Source: Odiellus spinosus
Lineage: Eukaryota > Arthropoda > Arachnida > Opiliones > Phalangiidae
Length of the DNA stretch: 64,000 nucleotides
NCBI GenBank assembly: GCA_963920705.1
Contig: OY987230.1
Location: forward strand, 10,131,320 to 10,195,319
Reading direction: 5' to 3'
The notes under the pieces were generated by a model. It was not told the DNA's origin and ran no database searches. It was given only the letters and a program-made list of their open reading frames with translations. The first letter of the stretch is position 1. Every line of letters starts with the position of its first letter. Position numbers and translations under genes: made by a program. Shown piece by piece: positions 41,164-52,816 of this stretch.

Positions 41164-42374
41164 AGTTTCAAACAAAATTGAAATATTGAAGCCCGAATTA
41201 ACGCGTTGGTATCGAAACCGAAGAGATTTAACTTCTCCGTCAAGATAATAAAACCATTTCTGTTAAAAGAAATAATAATATTGAATTTAGTTTAAGAACG
41301 GAAAGGCTTCGAGCGTATTTACCTAGCTGTTATTGATTAAATATACGGGGCTAGTGCGAAAATAATTATTTCAAGAATTTCGTGTTAAGAAAAAGTTTTT
41401 TTCACCCCCACTTTTATTTGCGCAGTCGATTTTACCGCCAAGTTCAAACACTAGATACGTAAACTATTTAATTTTATGTATATTTAATCTGTTAAATTAA
41501 AACGGTTATAAATATATAAAAAATATCTCGCAATTTAATACGCGCCAAAAACGTTCAAATGCTTGGGATGAAATGAGAAGTGAGGTTTTACGTTTTGGGT
41601 CACTAGGTAGAATGAAAGTTTTTAGTGAACCGTCCCATACGTTTCCTATTTCCCTGTAAACCGGCGGCGAGATTGTCTGGCTATGCAGTCTATAAGCCCC
41701 AAATAATATTACGATGGCATTCGAGAGAGGGGATGAAAAGTAATGATTATGAAGACTCCCTGCAGGCCTCTCGTAGACTACGAGTCGTCTCACTCTGAAG
41801 AAAATGTACGGCAGATATGGACGGAATCGCGAAATTAGGCTTATGAATGATGACGGAAAGGAAATAAGAATGGGGAAAGTAGAAGTGATGACTAAGGAAT
41901 GTAGGTCAATAATTATTTTCACTGGATTAATAGACCTCGGCCTAAATTTTTGATAATTAAATGGGTTATCCTTTAGGTACTCCGTTTTGGAGTTTTAAAT
42001 ATCGCGCGTTGAATTTGGCGGTAAAGATTAGTGCCCATTTTGATCGCTTGGTGGTTTCCGGATTTGTTACGTTAGCAAATGGCCCGTTAACAAATTAGGA
42101 ATTCAGTATTAAGGATTTTGAATTTCGGCATAGTACAAGTCAAGGCTTAACTTAAAATTTGTTTCGTTACTTTTAATTATTTTTTATGATTTTAATGTTT
42201 AATATTTTAAGTTTTAAAGCTAATTAGTATGATAATTAACTGTCTCTCTTGCTTAAACCGTAAAGTATTTTTGGTTAGGAGTATAAATGATTTTGTCGTT
42301 TACCATTATATATTTGTGCTTTACTATACAACTACGATTTGATATTTACCACCACTTAAACGTTAAACTTAATA
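41164..42374. promoter_or_regulatory. Region between two divergent genes
   Basis: 1.2 kb between the start of the minus-strand gene and the CENP-I start. A 138-aa minus ORF at 41506-41922 lies here without recognisable features. The promoters of both neighbours should fall in this stretch. Confidence 0.4.
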
Positions 42375-44324
42375 ATGGCGCAATCGTCCGACGGAGAGGA
42401 TTTTCGATTTGACGATGTGGATGAAGCACTGACATTTTTAGAAGAATTAAAAACGGGAAAAGATGTTCGATTGCAGATTAAGGAAAGCCTAAACCAAGCG
42501 GTAGATTATCTATTACAAGTGTCTTCTACGCGAGGGCTCCTTCCTGATGATTTGAAACGTCTCGTTAATGTGATCAAATTGAAAAACGAGGAGCTTAAAG
42601 TCACAAGAACATTGAGGCTAGTCAAATGCCTCATTCCCTCTACAGTTGTCCCGGAAGAAGCTACTTTAATAGTGATATCCGCAATATGCGCAAATAAAGT
42701 GCCAAAATCAATCAAAGTGCCATTATTCAAGTGGGTCCTGGCTGTATACTGTTACGACGTGCAAGCGTCAAAGACTAGAATTCAAAACATATATGACATT
42801 GTTTTTTGTTTTGTATTTGATACTGATGTTTGTGAATTTGCTTCTCATTTATTGTACATAATTACGAGGAAGTGCGACGTCACCCGCAGTAGAATACGAC
42901 AGCTAACCCGCTTGAGCAAAAATGGCAAGAAAGCTTACTTAGCTGGACTTCTGACCCTCTATCAAGTTTACCGAGCTGAAGTTTTGAGAATATTACCTAA
43001 AGGGAGAAGGATTTTCCGACCTCCTACAAATTGGAGAGTCTGTTTTCAGAAGGTCAAAGAAAATAACATTGAGCTAGAAATGGGACCATTCATGAAGCAC
43101 TGTAGCAAAGGAGTTGTCAATGGGTTTTCAGTAGCGCTTGACAGAGAGATCGAAACTTACAATGATTATCGCGACGTGATGACTGAAGTTGATACAGAAT
43201 ATAGCGTAGCGGAAATTGTATGCTCAAAAAATAGACGACAGATTTTTTCTTCGTATCGAGGAGATCTCCTTAGACACCGATTGGAGAACTGGATACAAGT
43301 GGTCGGCTTTGATTTCTGTTTGGCTGAAGACAAATTAAAACTGGGAGCAGACTTTCTTGAGAATGTGGCTGAGACTCTCAAAGAGTTGCCGGAAGAAGTT
43401 TTAGACGGAAAAACCTTTCTTCGGGAATACGCGACAACGTGGAATGGTTTTAAAAACCAAGAAATGATATTCTCTTTTATTTCCACATTAGAGCTTTACG
43501 AATTCGAAGAATTTCACGAGACTTTGTTAGAGAATTTAGAAACATTATTTTTCACTGGCAGTATAGCCTACCAATGTAAATATATCCAATGCTTGAATGA
43601 TCTTCGTAATAATTGGATTCTATTCAAGTTACCGGCTTTTGATGATCTTGATGACCTTGAGATATACGAAGAGGGGAAGAATAGCATTAAACAGTTGCAA
43701 TTGTATATTAATACCCTCTGTAGTTGCGCTTTGACGCAAGAAGAGAAACCAAATTGCTTGTTAATCTCTGCAGTTTTGGACTTCTACAATGATACCTTGC
43801 GACTGGTGATACTAGGATTATCAACATTCCTCGTGTGCCCAGAACCAATTTTGGTATACGTCTCCTTATTTTCTTTCACAACTTTCGTTGTTTCGGAATT
43901 GTGTAACTTGATGGTCAATTACCGAGAAGCCATAGGCATATTGAAAAACAAAACCATAGTCGACCCAGAATTGGTGAACAGGATAAACTTGTATATCATC
44001 GACGTATCTACTTGTTTGTGGCGAGGAACTGCCTATAAAACTGATGAAAAGTCCTTACTATTTAAAGACAATTTTCTCCCCATTGAAGTAGCGAATTCGG
44101 TGAAAACTGCCAGTAGCAGTTTTTCGTTTTACAGACACCCTTCGTTTATAATTTACACGTTACAATTTTTAAGAGAGAGACGGCTTTTTAGCTGCGAATT
44201 AGAGGACGTGCAGAATGTCATGCATCTGCGAGAACAATTTTTTCAGTTTTTAAATCGACCCGAATGTCAAGGGCTTTTAAATTTTCTCCACACTTTTATT
44301 AATATGGATAGGAGACTACCCTAA
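42375..44324 (+). CDS. CENP-I: Centromere protein I (Mis6/CENP-I), intronless
   Basis: CENP-I is part of the CENP-H/I/K/M module of the inner kinetochore (CCAN) and helps load CENP-A. A single open frame of 649 aa, against about 750 in human. The family signature appears early: RTLRLVKCLIPSTVV near residue 80, KVPLFKWVLAVY near 115, FASHLLYIITRKCDVTRSRI near 155-175, AGLLTLYQVYRAEVL near 190. Weaker helical-repeat likeness runs to the end, where FYRHPSFIIYTLQFL matches the C-terminal 'HPSF..Y...FL' motif. The acidic N-terminal tail is much shorter than in vertebrates, which explains the length. There are no introns, unlike most neighbours. AATAAA follows at 44367-44372, and PRIM2 begins 336 bp downstream on the same strand. 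Confidence 0.9.
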   Translation: MAQSSDGEDFRFDDVDEALTFLEELKTGKDVRLQIKESLNQAVDYLLQVSSTRGLLPDDLKRLVNVIKLKNEELKVTRTLRLVKCLIPSTVVPEEATLIVISAICANKVPKSIKVPLFKWVLAVYCYDVQASKTRIQNIYDIVFCFVFDTDVCEFASHLLYIITRKCDVTRSRIRQLTRLSKNGKKAYLAGLLTLYQVYRAEVLRILPKGRRIFRPPTNWRVCFQKVKENNIELEMGPFMKHCSKGVVNGFSVALDREIETYNDYRDVMTEVDTEYSVAEIVCSKNRRQIFSSYRGDLLRHRLENWIQVVGFDFCLAEDKLKLGADFLENVAETLKELPEEVLDGKTFLREYATTWNGFKNQEMIFSFISTLELYEFEEFHETLLENLETLFFTGSIAYQCKYIQCLNDLRNNWILFKLPAFDDLDDLEIYEEGKNSIKQLQLYINTLCSCALTQEEKPNCLLISAVLDFYNDTLRLVILGLSTFLVCPEPILVYVSLFSFTTFVVSELCNLMVNYREAIGILKNKTIVDPELVNRINLYIIDVSTCLWRGTAYKTDEKSLLFKDNFLPIEVANSVKTASSSFSFYRHPSFIIYTLQFLRERRLFSCELEDVQNVMHLREQFFQFLNRPECQGLLNFLHTFINMDRRLP

Positions 44325-44366
44325 ATGTTACAAAAATTCATTTGAAGAATTTTTAAATCTAAAAAA

Positions 44367-44372
44367 AATAAA
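44367..44372 (+). promoter_or_regulatory. Poly(A) signal of CENP-I
   Basis: AATAAA 42 bp past the CENP-I stop, inside an A-rich run. Confidence 0.7.
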
Positions 44373-44660
44373 GCTTTTTGCAAATAACAAAATTTTTAAA
44401 GTAATTAAATTTTATTTTTTGTAATTTAATTCTATATGTTAATTTTTAATAAGCTAAAGTAATTAAATTATTTGATTTTATTTACCCAGTGTGACCTATA
44501 GATGTCAGTTTGTAGTTATCATTTCAACTAAACGAATCATGTTGTCTGCTATAATTTTCATTCCAATCCAGACCAAGTCTCCATACAGTAAATTATTATA
44601 CAAACTAGATGATACCAGTACAAAATCTTAAACAATTAACAAGTTAATCTTTTGAAACAA

Positions 44661-47600
44661 ATGTCATTTTATGTGGCACCACCACGAGGAAATGTGGAAC
44701 TTGAAAAAATTTACGAAGATAGTCAAATAAGAATACATTTCCTGATATTTATTTCAAAACTCAAACAGCCTTCATTTAAAGATTCGGATACAAGTCAATT
44801 CTTAATCGAAAATAATTACATAATTCAAAAATCAGATTGCCTTATAGATGGAACATTGCGAGATCGTCTTTCACATTTTATCCTAAGGTAATTAATTTCG
44901 ACTTTATTATAGTTAGGACTTCTTTAGTGATGTATTAAGTATATTTTTTCTCGCAGACTTTGCTCTCATCAAAACTATTCATTCTACAATTTTTTTCTAA
45001 CCAACGAAGTAAAGTTATTTCGCCTGAGATTAAGAAATCAAAGTTTGAGAGAAAAATGTTCAAGTTTAAGATCTGTCAAGAGGCAAATAACTCAGGTTTT
45101 ATCCAGAGAATGCGACTTATGTTCAGATTTTGGGGAAATTCTAAAAGAAGTTAATAATGTAGCCTCTTCTTTACTGACGTATTATTCCAAAAACTCTCCT
45201 GTATCATACAAGTACTATGGTAAGACTAGTTTCGATACATTTGGGCACTGGAGGTAGATTCGACCAATCATTAAAAGGGAGCTTGTGATATCACAACCAA
45301 GTACCTCCTGTCACATTCTTCAAGCGAGATATTCAATGAGGATGTAAGCTAAATTTTTCTCAAATTAGGGCAAACAAATCTCTATCGTCAAGAACTTATC
45401 TTTAGAGTAAAGATATTCTAACCCATCCTCTCATACCAGGATGGTGGTTAGTGTGATCACCTTTGGATCCTTTAATTACTGTTCTTATGAAAAATTTTGA
45501 ACCCAGGGAAATGAGGCAAATGTTGGAGTGCTTAATAGTCAGTTTAGGTTGTATAACTACAATCCCTTTTAAAACCACGTGGCCAACATAATGCGAGGAG
45601 CACGTCATCAGGCAGAACTCTTAAAGGGTTAGTAATTTGTCTTTGCGGGGTTGGAACCTAGTCAATATAAATTGACCTTTAATGTTAAGTCTGATGCTAT
45701 AAAAACAGGTTTCGAACAAACTTGTAAATATCAGGAAGTTAGATTAGTGACTGTTTTTCAATTGTGGGGATTTGAAAATAGTTTGTACATCCCTACTCTT
45801 AACCAAATCACATTCAGAAATCAGGGTTTATACAAACCTAGAATATCAGTGAATTTTTGTTGTAAAAAAATCAGGGAGACTCTTTATAAACTTGGCTTAA
45901 ATCAGGGACATTTTTGGAAGTACCGTAATAAGCTAAATTCGTTGTATTATGGTGCACCTGGAAAAATCACTAGTAAAATCTAAAAAAAAAAAAAAATCAG
46001 TGAAATTGTTAATGTTGTATGGACTCCGAAGGAGGTCCCAACCCTTCATAGCCAAATTTTGACCCCTTCAAGGTTTATGCAGAGTTCGCATTTCTTATTG
46101 AAGTTGTCTGTGAAACTCTTCTTTTCTACTATCAAAGCATTTAAATTCGCGGGGGTGTGCCAATGTTATTAGGCCACACTAACCCTGGTATCGTGACAAA
46201 GTCTACCATAATTAGAAAAGAGTAAGCCCCTTTATTCTGGGATTAAAATTTAAAACTTTTGCGTACATCTCATAGCTCCTCCCACACTCATCCTATGGGG
46301 TGGTAAAGAATACTTAGAAATCATCTCATAAAAGCAAAAATATATATAAAAACAGTTTTTATATACTGTATAATTTTGATAAAAGGAGGAAAAAGTCTAG
46401 AAAATCTTTTAATTGGAAGAATTCTCAGAATTTTAACACACTCCTGATTGGCTCGAAGCTCCAGTGCCTTTAAGTTCAAATTGGAGTACCACACATGTAG
46501 TAATAGACAGTTCTGTTTTTAGTTCCTTTTTACCACGTTTGTAAACTTGTTGAACATCAAAGAGTTCCTTTATTGAAAGGCAAAGCCGTACTAACTATAC
46601 CCGATGATGCTGAAGATTTATTAGAATGCCTCTTTGAGAATATAGTCTCCAAAGCAGTTTCACTCCAAAGAATTTCCTCTTTTGCGCATAATTTAGAAGC
46701 TGATGATAGACTATGCCGACTATTGAAAGAAATTGTGGTACAGTTGTTTTTTTTTTTTTTCATATGAGCATAAGTAACATAATTCTCATAAGTATGCCAC
46801 TTGCTATTGTCATAATGTAAAATTCTCGGGAACAAGCTATTTTCACCATGGTCTATACAAAATTTCCTTTGCTTGGACAGACAACGTATGTAGATCTTGG
46901 TTATCTCGATGCATAATTTAAAAAAAAAAAATTTTGATCTAGGTCTAAGACTTGGCTTGTATTCGAAATTTATGAAATGGGCAAAGAAGCTATTACAGGG
47001 ATTCAGCCACACCCTAGTTAGAATTTTAGTCAAAAAGGGTAAACCAAGAGGGAGGACCGTAGGGGTGGGAAGAGAGATAGGTTGAGGAGCACCATCAACA
47101 GTTATTTTCTCACGTCTCTTGATGGTGAAAGTATTTTCTCTGAAGGGAGTTTTCCAATTTGTCTGTACGATGAGATATGTACCGACACCGGAAGTGATAG
47201 TAAAATACTATGCTGATGATCACCAGGGGGCTCTGTGCTGTGATTTATTTGCGAAAATGTTTTCCCTAAAATTTACTTAATAGGCATACTTATCGTGAAC
47301 TATGTTTCCTTATGATCATGATATAAGTGATATAAGGAATAAAAAAATATATATTTTTTTTAATACATATTTTAGAAAAACTTTCATAAAATGGAATCCA
47401 GCCCAAAAATTGCAATTGGCTCTGAATGTAAATTAACTTTGAAGAATTTTGACGAAAGAGTCAATTTTTTCCCACCATGCATGCAGATTTTAAATAATTC
47501 ACTGAATAAGCATAATCGACTAACTCATAAAGGAAGGGTACGTTTTGGGATTCTATTCTCTAATTGAGGCTTAACTGGGTCACTTGAGATGGTTGAGCGT

Positions 47601-48920
47601 GGAGTTTACAGTTAGTTTCAATATTTGACGACATGTACGTTGGATGAACAGTGAACACCCCTCTTGGCCAGTTTGGAAACCAACATCGCTACTTTGCCAA
47701 CTGATCATATCATCCTTAGAAGATGGTTTGGTGCTCTAGCCACCTGTCAGTGGTACTGCTAATGTTTAATAGTTAATATTATAAAAGAACTTGTGTTTGC
47801 GACATCTTGTTCGAATGTTGCTATCTACGTCACGAAATCACGTGTCGTTAAGGTTATACAGGGAACTTATTTCCGTTTTCATAAAATGATATGGGCCAGA
47901 CGGCTCAGAAGTCACTCGAGAGAGACCCGACCTTGAGAGTTGACACGGATATAGAAAAAATAAGCGTAAGAAATGCTCGGTGCTCACGAGCGCTATGAGC
48001 TTTACAAGTTATGACGTCGATGGCAACATTCCCTAGGTTAGCTCCTCCTCTTTTATGATAGCAACTATTGTCGTTAAAGTGATAATGATAGTTGTTTTGA
48101 TACAAAACAAACATGTGGCTAAGAGCAGGTGACCAAATGAATGGTTTATATGACGCTGTCTCATGGCCCCACGCTCAATTTGTAGCTATGTCCATAGCTA
48201 AGAATCAAATGGAAACGATCTAGAATAAATTTAATTCAGAACTGAATTTAATTTTGACAGATACAATACACCCTTTTTTTGAAAGACTGTGGTCTCTCGT
48301 TAGAATCAAGCATTAAATTTTGGGGTCAACATTATTCCAAGCCATTGGTGCATAATTGCTCAAATAAAAAGTCATCCCGTTGTTCTCATGGGTGGGATCG
48401 TGATGGGAAAAGATACGTTTATGGCCTGAGACATTTATACGGGATGGAAGGATCCAAAACTAGCTACAGTTGCCATTCGTGCAATTCTTTGCAAAATTCG
48501 ACAAAGCGTGGAGCGGTCGAAGAGGGGGGATGCCCATTCGTACACTTTGACAATAATAACCTGAAAATTTACTTGTCTGAACAATGTATTGATAATGTAA
48601 GTTTTACTGTCACATTTTTATTGACTCAGTTTCCCCTCTCAATCTCCCTTGGCTAATAATATAATCCTTAGGACGATATTGAGGATATCTTATCACACTC
48701 CAGGGAGCGGCCAAGTGTGGCTTGTAAAATGTTCCTTCTTGCTAAAGTTGAAGATAAAATTTCTTCTCTAAGGAATGATAAAAACGACAAATCTAATCTA
48801 GCTACAACGGATAAGTCTTTCAAAAAGCCAACTGAGTATTTCGCAACCTTATTAAATTTGGCTCAAGGACCAATGGGGAACGAAAGATTAACAATGCAAG
48901 CACCTTTCCTCGCGAAATAG
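44661..48920 (+). CDS. PRIM2: DNA primase large subunit (iron-sulfur domain protein)
   Basis: PRIM2 partners PRIM1 and DNA polymerase alpha to make RNA-DNA primers in the nucleus. Exons 44661-44887, 44957-45219, 46523-46737, 47376-47537, 48261-48596 and 48672-48920 join in phase to 483 aa (human 509). The N-terminal helical domain opens MSFYVAPPRGNVELEKIYED and includes LRDRLSHFILR. The C-terminal 4Fe-4S domain has all four ligands: FFPPCMQ (C270), SYSCHSC (C363), GGCPF (C380) and VACKMF (C419). Between C270 and C363 lie the conserved LFLKDCGLSLE, IKFW and GLRHLYGMEGSK segments. The stretch HNCSNKKSSRCSHGW is unlike human. The start lacks the 20 or so residues that precede FYL in vertebrates, so a short upstream coding exon may exist. 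Stop codon 193 bp from that of the convergent DM9 gene. Confidence 0.93.
45748..45990 (+). repeat. Repeat fragments in PRIM2 intron 2
   Basis: 45748-45815 matches the 150-bp unit of the 19-20 kb array. After it come AATCAGGG-type motifs (45820-45925) like those of the CAGGGTTGCCACA family, then an A run. The 110-aa ORF across it is therefore not called. Confidence 0.55.
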
Positions 48921-48966
48921 TTATTTTACACTTCAAATTTATACTGATTTTAATTTAAACACTATT

Positions 48967-48972
48967 TTTATT
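48967..48972 (-). promoter_or_regulatory. Poly(A) signal of the DM9 gene
   Basis: AATAAA on minus, about 140 bp past the DM9 stop and only 47 bp from the PRIM2 stop, so the convergent transcripts probably overlap. Confidence 0.5.
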
Positions 48973-49113
48973 TTTTAATTAATTGGAACTGATTTTTATA
49001 CAACGAAATATCCACGAATACAGTTGAATGAAATCTATATTCTTTAGTAGTATCTTTAAGGTTTTTAGAACCTGTAGTTTTTACTAATTTTGGAAACCCA
49101 AAAATTACGAGGC

Positions 49114-50869
49114 TCAATAGGGAGGACCACAAAGAACTTCGTACTCTCGATAACAGTGTTCCCGCCCTCCATAGGCAATGTAGAGACAGTTATGGCTAAA
49201 GATGAAAGAATGTTTTAAAAAATAATTTAAAGATCCCACTATTACTTGCTATTAGTATTTAAATTGCGTACCTAGGATGAACCTTTCCAACAGTCAGGCT
49301 ACCTTCGTGAGCGTGTCTTCCCACGTACAATGTTTCGCCACCGCTTGTATGTCCCGCCGCTATGGCACCAGGAGGAATTGAACCTCCGTGAGTGTGGGTC
49401 CATGTCAAATAGGTGTTGCTCGGGTTTATTAACACCTGTTATTAATTTGGAAATGATTTTAATCGTAATAAGATAGTTAAGTTGTACAATTAAAATACTT
49501 TGAAATATTATTATTATTAAAGAAACTCGTTCATTTTTAAATGACGTCACGGTGACTTTTTCAAACAGAGTCCGCTACCTTAAGCCCCTTTAAAGGGAGT
49601 ATAACGCTCTGGCTCAAGGTGTAAGGTATAGCTTGACATTACTGCCACTAGGTCTAATTTTCTCTAAAATCGGCGAAGTTACGGCACGCACGTTAGTAGA
49701 CGTTTGGTTTATTCTCCCTTCACTGAGAATTTTACCATTGGCTGTATAGATGCGAATAGTTAATTTATGAAATATCTTGGAAATAACATATTTTTACCAC
49801 TATATCCTACCGAGTTAATAACCAATTATCACCGAGAGTTACAATTTTGTAAGTTTGGTTTTCATATATGGTAATTTCACACAAGTATATGCCTCAATGT
49901 GTAGTCTTCCCCATGTTTTTTTTTGTGACAAATGGACGAAAGACAAAAGGTTTTATAGGTCTAGTTAGCAATTACTTCATAGTTTCTCTTAGTATGCTCG
50001 CTCATGTTATGGGCGACATAGCAACAGTTGTGACTAGGCATGACCTTGCCGGGTATTAGGTCGCCATCGTGATGGGCTCGTCCGACGTACAGGGTGTTAC
50101 CGTCGTCGTAACCGCCTTGTACCGCGCCATAAGGGACAGTTCCCCCGCTGGAATGTACCCATTGGAACGACGCGTGATGGTGGTGATGGTGAGGAGGATG
50201 ACCAGCCGATGGAGGAATGTATGGGTTTGCCGGGACGTGTGGTGCCGATGGAACATATGGGTTTGATGGATAATTAGGAGGTGGATATCCCCCAGAACCC
50301 CATTGTTGATGAGGGTATTGTCCGCCTGTAAACCAGTATTTAAAATTAGAGATTGATTAAATCATAGAGTATCAGTAGCGCAAGGGAATGTTACTACAAG
50401 GGTACAAGATGGCAAACTATGATTAATCCGGGGTTCTGGAAGGTATGACGTCAGAGCTTGGGCGCGAGGGAAGAGGAATAATCTAGCCATTCCACAACGA
50501 CCGAGATGTGGAATTTGAAATAAATCAATCCATGGTGGTATAGATGCATCTATGAAACCCCAGTTCTCCCCTCTGATTTACTCTAAAAAATAATATATTC
50601 GGCCTCGCCGCCATCCTGAATAAATTTCGTGTGAAACCATTGACCGGGAGAATCGTACTCGCATCATTATCACCCACAGTATTGCCAATTCTACCATTGT
50701 AGTATCATTCTCTTGTGTCATTAATTTGGCTTGTTCATAACCACGTTTAAAAGATAGACATTTAAAGATAAGCTAAATATTAATTACATAAAGTTAAACG
50801 GTGATTTGGTTTAAAGTATATGAAATGCTATTTTAACTCACCAAAACCGCCAGGAGGTCCGTAAGACAT
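49114..50869 (-). CDS. DM9-repeat protein (DUF3421), two repeats with Pro/His-rich N-terminus
   Basis: DM9 proteins are soluble. Some are mannose-binding lectins in molluscs, and one responds to Plasmodium in mosquitoes; the role here is unknown. Exons on minus are 50869-50842, 50325-49976, 49435-49272 and 49195-49114, giving 207 aa. Residues 1-60 are Gly/Pro/Tyr-rich, with repeats such as NPYVPSAPHVPANPY and a HHHHH run. The first DM9 reads FQWVHSSGGTVPYGAVQGGY, then NTLYVGRAHHDGDLIPGKV, then PSHNCCYV. The second reads LTWTHTHGGSIPPGAIAAGH, then GETLYVGRHAHEGSLTVGKV, then PSHNCLYIAYGG, and ends YREYEVLCGPPY. The exon 2 donor (GAA then GTAATT) must be used, because reading on meets a stop within four codons. 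No signal peptide, so probably cytosolic. Confidence 0.9.
50440..50720. repeat. Dispersed repeat, copy 2 (DM9 intron 1)
   Basis: Degenerate match to 27220-27400 with the same block order (CTGATTTACTCTA, GGCCT..CGCC, AAATTTCG, GTGAAACCAT). Sits in the first DM9 intron. Confidence 0.55.
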
Positions 50870-51829
50870 TCTAATAACTAATCACTGTGAATCTCTGGCC
50901 GGGAAAGAAAGGAATTAGCCGCGACTTGTTTTTCCTTTATTTTTTTCATTTGAACTAGAGATAAGCAAAGGGGCGTTCTTCTGGTCTATGGACTTTTTCC
51001 TTGTCTTGTTGCTGATATAGTTTGCAATAATGATATTTCTAAACGCTCTCGCTCAAATTTAGTTTCAAGGGCAATGGCGATAGAGGAACGATTATTTTTT
51101 TAATCTATAGCGTTGTAATCTCTTCCTGGAATTGAACTTTAGTTATCGTTTCTCCCCGACAACCAATAATACCTCAGCTTATATATTTGATGTAGTCATG
51201 CACGTAGACTAAACGCTTGCGAAAAAGAGTGCAATATATTTTTTATAAGGGGGAAGTCTAATTTATTTAGATCAAAGGTCTCTGTTACGTGATAACTTCT
51301 AGAAATGTATTGTAACTCGATGCTACAGCTGTCAGGGGAAGCAATAAGAATAATCTTTGCTGGTCTTCACATTATTAACTAATTTCTCGGGTTCTTAGTA
51401 ATTAAGTTTCAATTTTCTTTCGGATTTAGTTCAGTATATATTTTCCTTTACCCGAAATTTATTGACCTTGCTGGTGGTGATATTAAATTATTTAAGGATA
51501 CTGCTACTTCATGGTAGAAAAAAATAGTTTAGTAACTAAACGTTTTTGGAGATTAGTGCGGCCGGAAACTTTCCAAAAAAGTTTATTTAATACGCTGTTA
51601 TTCCCAATAATAATATAGTATTGTTACCAAAATAACGGACGGCAAGTAAAAGTATAACGAACTGAATTTATTCGTGGTTAATGTAAAAAGACAGCAGTTA
51701 CAATAGTAACGACCCGTTTATATAGGTCTTACAAAACAAAACTCATTTGTATGTTTATCTAAAAAATAACAATTGGTCTATTTTTTATACTCTCTTTTAA
51801 AGAAGCGAAATAGACGAAAGGTCTTAAAG
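50870..51829. other. Upstream region of the DM9 gene
   Basis: No gene or clear repeat seen. The promoter of the DM9 gene should lie at the left end. Confidence 0.4.
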
Positions 51830-52081
51830 CTGGGTTTTCAAAGGAGCGGGTAGCGGGCAAAAATCCAGCGGGTGCGAGAAAATGAAAGCGGAGCGAGAAT
51901 ATCTAATCGAGTTAGATCGGAGCGGGTAGCGATTTTTTACCCTCTTTCCCGCGATTTACACTCTCTCGCGCAAAAACTCGCTTTAATGAAAACGGTCTTT
52001 TGCTTAGCGGGAGCGAGATATTTCAGTTTTTTCTTGCACCCGCTCGATTTTTGCCCGCTACCCGCTCCTTTGAAAACCCAG
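51830..52081. mobile_element. 252-bp MITE with long GC-rich inverted ends
   Basis: CTGGGTTTTCAAAGGAGCGG at 51830 is matched by its exact inverse ending at 52081. Pairing extends about 50 bp. GGAGCGGGTAGCG recurs inside, as subterminal repeats do in hAT elements. The flanks (TCTTAAAG and TCTAAAAT) are only partly alike, so a target duplication is uncertain. The 88-aa plus ORF inside is not a gene. Confidence 0.75.
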
Positions 52082-52816
52082 TCTAAAATACAATATATAG
52101 CTTTTATTGTTCCTATTGTAACACATCACCTGAAATAAATGCCTATATAGAAAACAACATCAAAAATAAAAATTGAGTAGCTCTAGATTATATAGTAAAT
52201 TTATTTTCCTGAATTTTCTTTATTAGAGATCCATTCGTTTACTTCATTAGTACATTTAGATCATAGGACCTCCAAGTTTGACCTCCCCTTGAACATCAGT
52301 CAAACGAATCAAGCGTATTACTTAAAATGGGAGTTTTAAGAAACGGAGACGACAAAGTTTAGTTTGTAATCATTTACACTCAAATCCTTGGGAAAATGAT
52401 GGGGGTGGAAAATTGACCATAGTGTGCCCGAACTGTAGGACTGTACTAGTTCTGTGGGAAGTAAATTAACTATTGTTTAAATATGACCTTCAACGCGACA
52501 ACAAAGTATTAAATTGCGTCAAAAAGTCGAAGAGTCATAAGATGGACGAAAATTATTTGAACCACAGCTTAAGATTTACAGTAGCAAAGCGAAGGGGAAG
52601 ACCGTAAAATTTTACTGACATTTTCATTAGATTTGCTCTAAATATTTTTGTTTCCGTAAGGGGTAACCCCCCTCCCCACCGACATGATTTTTATATAAAA
52701 TGGTTAGTGCCAAAGCCTTTGGATACACCCTTGATGATATAAACCTAGAAAAGGACTAAAAATATTGTTCATACTGCTTCCCCTTAAATATGCCGAAAAA
52801 GCAAAACAACTAGAAA
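52082..52816. other. 3' flank of P450 A
   Basis: No gene seen. No clear AATAAA close to the P450 A stop. Confidence 0.4.

Noticed and set aside
41506..41922. 138-aa minus ORF between the unknown gene and CENP-I
   Set aside because: Long for AT-rich DNA, but with no recognisable motif, no sensible topology and no splice partner. Not supported enough to call.
46557..47033. 158-aa minus ORF
   Set aside because: It is antisense to PRIM2 exon 3 and its intron. The plus strand carries clear PRIM2 coding sequence.
47905..48114. 69-aa minus ORF in PRIM2 intron 4
   Set aside because: No motif, and intronic AT-rich sequence.
51872..52138. 88-aa plus ORF
   Set aside because: Lies inside the GC-rich MITE, which explains its open frame.
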